Positions 58,472-64,000 of a stretch of 64,000 nt of DNA are shown piece after piece. The notes under the pieces are model-generated. The model ran no database searches. It had not been told where the DNA came from and saw only the letters and a program-made list of their open reading frames with translations. Within the stretch, counting starts at the first letter, position 1. Each line of letters starts with the position of its first letter. The position numbers were made by a program, and so were the translations under genes. Location of the stretch: positions 496,001 to 560,000 of the forward strand of contig JARKIF010000021.1 of assembly GCA_029378245.1 (NCBI GenBank), read 5' to 3'. Source of the stretch: Roridomyces roridus (lineage: Eukaryota > Basidiomycota > Agaricomycetes > Agaricales > Mycenaceae).

Positions 58472-59363
58472 AACCCTGCGGGTCTCCTGATCTTCACCGA
58501 GGGTAACTGCCAAACAAAATGTAATTCCTTGCCGAAGAATGGCCTGAGTCGAGGAGAATCGAACCCAAACCCCCTATTTCGCGAACGAACACAGAACGGT
58601 GGTGTTGTCTCGGCGCATCTTGGGCGGTAGACAAGTAAATACTCCTCTGGGCTCGGGGAGTGCGTGAGCAAAAAAGGCGGAGGTAGCAGAGACATGCAGG
58701 CACTGGGAATCGAACCCGTCGACTCGAGTTCAAGTCTTGATTGAACCTTGCCAAGCTTGAAATCCTACTCCGCTGCAGTCGGTGGTTTTCCCTGAATTCG
58801 TAAGTGAGCCCTTCTGATTTAAATATTTTGGATTGCCGACTTGCGAGTCGAGATACCGTCGCAAGAGCACCGGCGGCCGAGATGATCAGGCGAGGGAACG
58901 GAGCGCTAGTAGTAAAATTTCTTGGTAACCGATCAAGCTTCGAGCCCCAAGTAGTTCATAATACAGTTTATTTCAAATTCGCTTTCAAAAATCGAGGCCA
59001 AAAAGGAGTGTGGTCGTAAGTAAATAAGAGTTCGTGAAAAGGTCAAGTATGTACGTAGAAGGAGAAGGAGACGTGGTGAATGGAAAGCAAAGCGATACAG
59101 ACATGTTGAAAGCGTACATACACGGGGGCAAGGGTAGACAGCAAAGCAATGGGAAAGAAGGAATGACGGGATCGTAAAGACTGTGGAGACACGGTTGAAA
59201 GGATGAATGGGGAAGTACTACAGATGTGATGCGATGCGATGCGATGGGTCGGGCGGGGTACGGGGACGGTGCAGAGCGGTTGAGCCCGGGGACCGCGGGG
59301 AGCTAGCTAGCCATGGGCGGCGGTCCAGCTCCAACTGGGGCGAGGGCAGACGAAGAAATCCGA
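58472..59363. other. no gene recognised; tRNA-like fragments
   Basis: Two minus-strand GGGTTCGATTC boxes (about 58555 and 58708) look like T-arm/B-box remains, but their stems do not pair fully and no cloverleaf folds. The rest, from about 59040, is the 3' flank of the RING gene. Confidence 0.35.
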
Positions 59364-60184
59364 TCAGAGTTCGGCGGCTGCCCACCGTCCACGCGCGGCC
59401 AGTATGGTGACAAAGAGTACACCAAGGAAAACCCGCATAAGCGAGGACAAGGCGCCCTGAAGCCCGACGCGACCCACAGAATGCACGGTGTGCCGACGCG
59501 ATTGAACAATACGCGCCTGCGTGAGCGCAGGGAAAGAGCAGTCGGTTTTGCTCTCCTCCGCCTGTGTATGGGTTGAACGCCAAGAAGAGGCAGAGAGGAT
59601 GGTCTGAGCGGAAGTGGAGGACGACGCGGTGATGCTGGAGAGTGGGGAAATGGCGGAGAGCGGGGAGACAATCTCAGTGGGCGAGGTCACAGATCGGGGA
59701 ACGGCGGATGAGGGCGTGCGGCAGGCGGGGCAGAGGCCATCAGAGGCGGGACCTTGGAGCCAACGAGAGAGGTGCTCAGCACAGAAGATCTGGGCGCAGC
59801 ATTCGGCCTGGACAGGGCTCGTTGCGTATTCGAAGCTGTTGAACATATCAGCGACATTTACGGAAATGAGAGAAGGGAACGCACCAAATACCACAGTCAC
59901 CCGACACCTTTTTCTCCTGCTTCCGTTGCCGCTGAACGGCGTCGACGTCGAGGCGCAGCCGCGGCGGGGTGGAGCACATCGAAGCGACGTCTGAGTCGTT
60001 CTCTGCACCGAGGTTGAGGCTGAATTGCATGTACTCGTCCTCATCGTTTTGAAGCGCGAACGCAGTCTCGTCAAGCCACAGGCCGACGTCGTTATTGGTG
60101 ATAGTGCCTATACGGTGGTTCGTCAGTAAACTGTGTCCGAGTCCGCCAGCGCATCGACGTACCACTACGAGTCTTGCGGGGCAT
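59364..60184 (-). CDS. RING-type zinc finger protein with C-terminal membrane segment
   Basis: Predicted membrane-bound E3 ubiquitin ligase. Three exons: 60163-60184, 59885-60107 and 59364-59835, giving 238 residues. The N-terminus is MPRKTRSGTITNNDVG. A basic helix (DAVQRQRKQEKK) precedes the finger. Splicing joins SGDCGI to a Cys, creating CGIC, followed by ECCAQIFCAEHLSRWLQ and GLCPACRTP: a complete C-x2-C..CC..C-x2-H..C-x2-C arrangement. A Ser/Thr-rich linker follows. Then comes one hydrophobic helix (LMRVFLGVLFVTILAA) near the C-terminus. Family-level function only. Confidence 0.78.
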
Positions 60185-62449
60185 TTTCGATGTCGTGGTG
60201 TGTGTAAGACGAGGGAGGAAAAGGGAGGGAGGGTACGCGACAGAGGTGCTAGCGACGGCACCAGGGTATTTATCAGGGAGAAGATTTCAGACAGGGTCAC
60301 ACGGCATATCCAATTGAAAACCAATCGGGATTGCCGAGTTCCGCTCAAGTTCCGCCAAGCCTGTCCCGTTGCCGAGGCGCCGTCGAGGAAAGACAGCTGA
60401 GAGACAGCGCGTTGGCGTTGTGAGGTCCTTTATCTCGTCTTCTCTTCTTCTTCCACATTTTTCGAAGCCAACCTCGAACAATGGATGCTACAGCGCATGC
60501 GAAGATCGCATGTCCCAGTGTATAGGATTGCTATCACTACTCCGAGGGAAGAAGAAGAAAACACATGCGATGCTCCATCCTATACGATTCAGCCTATAGT
60601 AACAACGGAAGCAACTACGCCTGCTTGGGCCCAAGCAAAAGAGACTCACCCCGCAAATTCAATTTCATAACCGACTTGATGGCCGTGATCGTCGTTTGTG
60701 TTTTTCGCTGACGAGCCGGCTAGCGGTCGCCACTCATTTATGGTTTTAGCGCATTTTGCTTCTTTCCCTTCGTTTGATGAATGGAGGTAGGTCACTATCC
60801 AGGTATCCGAATCTTTGGAACAAATTCAACAAATCATGTGTGTTGGCCTGGTAGCCACATTCCCGAAAGTCTCCCTGTGGACCACGCACACGACAACCAC
60901 TCTCGATCTCGACGGAGACGCATGTCACCTCAGTTCGGCACAGCCTCTTTGACCCGGCCGACTGTGATCCGGACTAGAATTTCATGATGGCCACCTGCAC
61001 CGCAATTTCATGTCAATCGATCGAGCTTGGGTAAACCATAAGGTTTTTTGCTTTGCTTTTTTTCGCTCGCGTGAGCAGACGCCGGTACCGAAAACTCGGA
61101 AGCACCCTCAATTCTCGCGACAAATTCCAAAATTCCATGTCGCGTGCGTTGCCGAGCGGCGCCCGGAGCACCGCCGCTCGTCGGCATTCACCTCAGAGAG
61201 AGCCTCGGGTCTCCGCGGCTTTGCACTTCCCCACCCGTCTATCGGAGTACACTGCAAGATCTTCCCCATGCTGAACACCGCGTACCTTCAGAGGTGTAAC
61301 AAACCTTCCGAGTACATGTATATAGAACCCGTACTCGGCGGTGAAAAAAGAGAGAGAACCATTGACAGGAATCGAACCCTGGCAGTGACCGTGATAAGAC
61401 ACCGTCGCCCGAGTTCAGCCGCTCCAATTTGTCGTGGAGCTCGCTATACTGCACCGGACTCTCATACCCCGCTCTTGGAGCTCGGGGTAACACCAAATCA
61501 GTTGAGAATCAACACAGATTCCAAATTTCCAATGCCTCCATCGCCTCAAAATCAGTATCAGATCCGCGGGGTCTTGAACAGGCTCTCAAAAAGAGAGTTG
61601 GATGGCCAATATCCACCATCGGGGATCGAACCCAGAACCAGTAAGTTGGAAGCATTTGGTGTTCAACGTTCAACTTCAGGTCGACGCTCATTCAGGCCAC
61701 GGACAAAATGACTCGTGGCACCAGGCGCGCCGAGCCGGAATCAACTCTACGCCATAATTGACCGTGATCCGCACAACGGCCATAGACGGCCATCCGTCGT
61801 TTGGTAGAACGCCGATGAGCCTCTGGTGACTGGTCATTATGCATGACGTGTGGCGGGTCGTATAAGGAAATGCCGCTTGACTGCCTGGTATGAATCTGAC
61901 GCGGGTTGCATTGGGAAATCCCGGGACGTGAGTCTAACTGAGTCTAAGCTGCGGCGTATACAATACATATCCACTTGGGCATGCGAGTATTTCTGCTCTG
62001 GATGAATGCCGAGGCATATTAGGAATCACGGAGAAGAATCCACTCAAGTACTAGTGTAGTTCAAAAAGGAGATGAAATCGAACCCACTAGTACTATTTTG
62101 CCACCATTGAACCTCTTTGAGGTCTCACTTCAAGACTTGTGATGGCACTGTAAGTCTCGAAAAGGACCGCTCAATTGTCTGCCAACCTCGATTCATTGTT
62201 AGTTGCAGCGCCAGGCGCGGGAATGCCGGGTTAGAAAAGCCGTGGCGGCGGTCGGATGAATCATCCCCTACGTGGAACCCGGTAGTTCAACAGTGATCTG
62301 CGACTTCGGCCACTGCAAGCTCACAGGACATTGAGAAGAAGGCTATTCACCACCCTCTAGTACATACAGCGTATAAGTTAAATAAATAATCAACGAGCAA
62401 GAGTCTTGGAATCAAAGTAGGTCCATATAAATATCGCCAATCGAGCTAC
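60185..62449. other. 2.3 kb without a gene; several T-arm-like sequences
   Basis: Minus-strand GGGTTCGAT-type boxes recur near 61370, 61627 and 62070, each in a different context and each failing to give a full cloverleaf. Frames of up to 233 codons (61010-61711 plus) read across these boxes and show no domain. Confidence 0.4.
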
Positions 62450-64000
62450 TCAGAGGGTGCAAGCTCCACCACACATGCCCTGATAACTGGAATCAATGTG
62501 AGTGCCGGAAATCTGCTGGGCAAAATTCATGGAGGTAGTGCGATCCGGAACCGCGAGGTTTGAAAGGGGGAGGGACCAGTAGTTGTGTCCTTGCACTTGT
62601 TTCTTGAAGTCTGCGTTCCAAGGCATCCATCAGTATCTGGGTTGAATCTTTTCACGAAGACTGACACCACCAAACCCATCCAGTCCCCACAAGATCAACA
62701 TGGCCGGACCCGCTGACTGTGCACGACGTGCGGTTCAACTGAAGACAGCAGACCTGGCCCGCCTTGGCGTTCAACGAAACAGTTTGAGATGCTTGATTGG
62801 TGACACTGTTTTCGGAACTGAGGATGTGATATATGAGCAGGGCCCATAAATCAAAACACTGGGATAATCTTACGAGGAACTCAGTTCGTTCGTAAAAGTC
62901 ACCGTTGTATCTAGCGTCGCGGTTCTGTCGTAGATATATCAAAATCCAGGCCATCAAAATTTGTTCGAGGACACGCACACATCAACGATGTCGGGGATGC
63001 CGACAGATGCCGAGACGGAGGCGCCAATGGCGATTTCTGCGGTTTCTTAAGGTAAGAAATCAGTATAGTGGAAATTCCTTCAAGGTTCTACGAACCCGTG
63101 GTGCTCGTGGTGACTGTTTGGCTACTTCCCTCCATGAAGGAAAGTGTTACAGATCCTGCGAATAAGCAAATGGGCGGTTGGTGACAGCTATACACAGGGG
63201 GCATCAGCCGTGGCACATTTTTTTGTGTGCCAAGGTGGCACTTGGCGCGCAGTTGGGCCGTGGACATAAAACCACGTGCCTAGGTGCTCTTTTGATGTGC
63301 GTGAGTTCGAATCTGTGCTTATGTACCCATTTTCTTTGCCCGACACATTTGGTGATTCTGACTGCCGAACAACTTGTTTATAATTCAACTAAACTGTGGA
63401 GAATAATTCCTGACCCATTGAGCGAATTTAAAACATGATTCGCAGCATGTTGGGTGGTGTCATTGGGTATTCCTGCACCGGAGTCACTCCATTTCCCTGC
63501 AACAAGCATGGCCACAGCATGGAGGGTATCAACAGTATTTTTACATATATTAAAGGCCCTCTATGTGGACACTCACTCCCTCAAGATATAATGTCTATCC
63601 TTATATCACGACGCTCCCGGCCAATTGTGAAGGCCGGGGAACAAAGGAAATTCACACGTAATGTCCAACTTCCGGCCAACTACGCGCCAAGTGCCACGCA
63701 AGTGCTACCTTGGCACACAAGGCAAAGTGCCACGCTTGATGCCCCCTGTGTATGACACCTACCGGTAGTGCCACAGAGCTCTCCCTTTGACTGCTGGACT
63801 GCCGTGCTGCAGGACGGAGTGCCTACACCGAGAGTAAGTTGTGATGGAACATGTTGTAAAACCGTGAGAATAAATCCCTGAGACGGTGACCTGAACTGGC
63901 CCGTCTCCTACGCAAGCCTGCGCGCCGTACTGGATCTCCTGCATTGCGGGTTCAGTCAAAGCTCTGGCACAAACGCGGAACGCAAGACCAACATTAGCAA
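62450..64000 (-). CDS. 3' part of an unrecognised protein gene (5' end beyond window)
   Basis: On the minus strand, exons from the right edge run to a TGA at 62450-62452. Exons near 64000-63755, 63160-63110, 63050-62990, 62935-62885, 62830-62670 and 62620-62450 are joined by GT-AG introns that mostly keep frame; one junction near 63850 is unresolved. The product is Thr/Ser-rich with alternating hydrophobic residues, a VCCLQLNRTSC segment and a C-terminal cysteine pair (GMCGGACTL), so it is probably beta-rich. A distant likeness to aerolysin-fold proteins is possible but not established. A 558-bp element sits in one intron. Confidence 0.5.
63191..63752. mobile_element. 558-bp TA-flanked inverted-repeat element (MITE-like)
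   Basis: The ends CACAGGGGGCATCA (63193) and its complement (to 63750) are inverted, and similarity extends about 75 bp inward (GTGTGCCAAGGT, GCACTTGGCGCG). TA flanks both ends (63191-63192, 63751-63752). It is unrelated to the 1.35 kb family. It lies within an apparent intron of the gene at 62450-64000. No coding capacity. Confidence 0.75.

Noticed and set aside
61340..61440. Possible tRNA on the minus strand around the GGGTTCGATTCC box
   Set aside because: Only three T-stem pairs form, and neither acceptor nor anticodon stems close.
61010..61711. 233-codon plus-strand open frame
   Set aside because: Reads across tRNA-like boxes and shows no domain or codon regularity.

Overview
This window looks like nuclear DNA of an Agaricomycete (mushroom-forming basidiomycete), probably a wood or litter decomposer. 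The genes are broken by many short (about 45-85 nt) GT-AG introns. The families point the same way: a class II secreted heme peroxidase, an aryl-alcohol dehydrogenase of the aldo/keto reductase type, Zn2Cys6 activators, F-box proteins that start with a coiled coil, NmrA-like reductases and a BAHD-type acyltransferase. I know of no close strain match, so the genus is not called.

Region 1 (1-16 kb) is dominated by repeats. After the end of a Pro/Tyr-rich gene and a leucine-rich F-box gene comes a 1.35 kb terminal-inverted-repeat transposon (2356-3705). It sits inside a tRNA-derived repeat. Then comes an inverted duplication of about 1.95 kb (3796-5733 and 11771-13730) around a 6.0 kb loop. The loop carries two sister genes for tiny secreted cysteine-rich peptides, each with an 11-bp and a 10-bp micro-exon, and an F-box gene. 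The outer edge of the inverted arms falls inside the 5' half of an intact intron-containing tRNA-Arg(TCG). A second F-box paralog follows on the minus strand.

Region 2 (16-35 kb) holds an MFS transporter, a small nuclear-looking protein next to a MITE, two adjacent Zn2Cys6 transcription factors on the minus strand, a small 87-residue gene, a BAHD-type acyltransferase, an NmrA-like reductase whose last exon is split by an 823-bp Mutator-like insertion with a perfect 10-bp target duplication, a zinc alcohol dehydrogenase and a cyanamide-hydratase-like HD protein.

Region 3 (37-51 kb) holds a large disordered protein gene with one apparent 1-nt frameshift, a second MFS transporter paralogous to the first, a class II peroxidase with an incomplete Mn(II) site, a small unknown gene, a zinc-independent enoyl/quinone reductase and an aryl-alcohol dehydrogenase.

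Region 4 (51-64 kb) holds a cysteine-rich, probably GPI-anchored surface protein, the wreck of a monoacylglycerol-lipase-like gene, a second NmrA-like gene, a second copy of the 1.35 kb transposon, a membrane-anchored RING protein and the 3' part of a secreted protein gene with a 558-bp TA-flanked element in an intron. Peroxidase, aryl-alcohol dehydrogenase, MDR and NmrA reductases, acyltransferase, two transporters and two activators within 40 kb could form a catabolic or secondary-metabolite neighbourhood, but no core synthase is visible, so this is an inference only.
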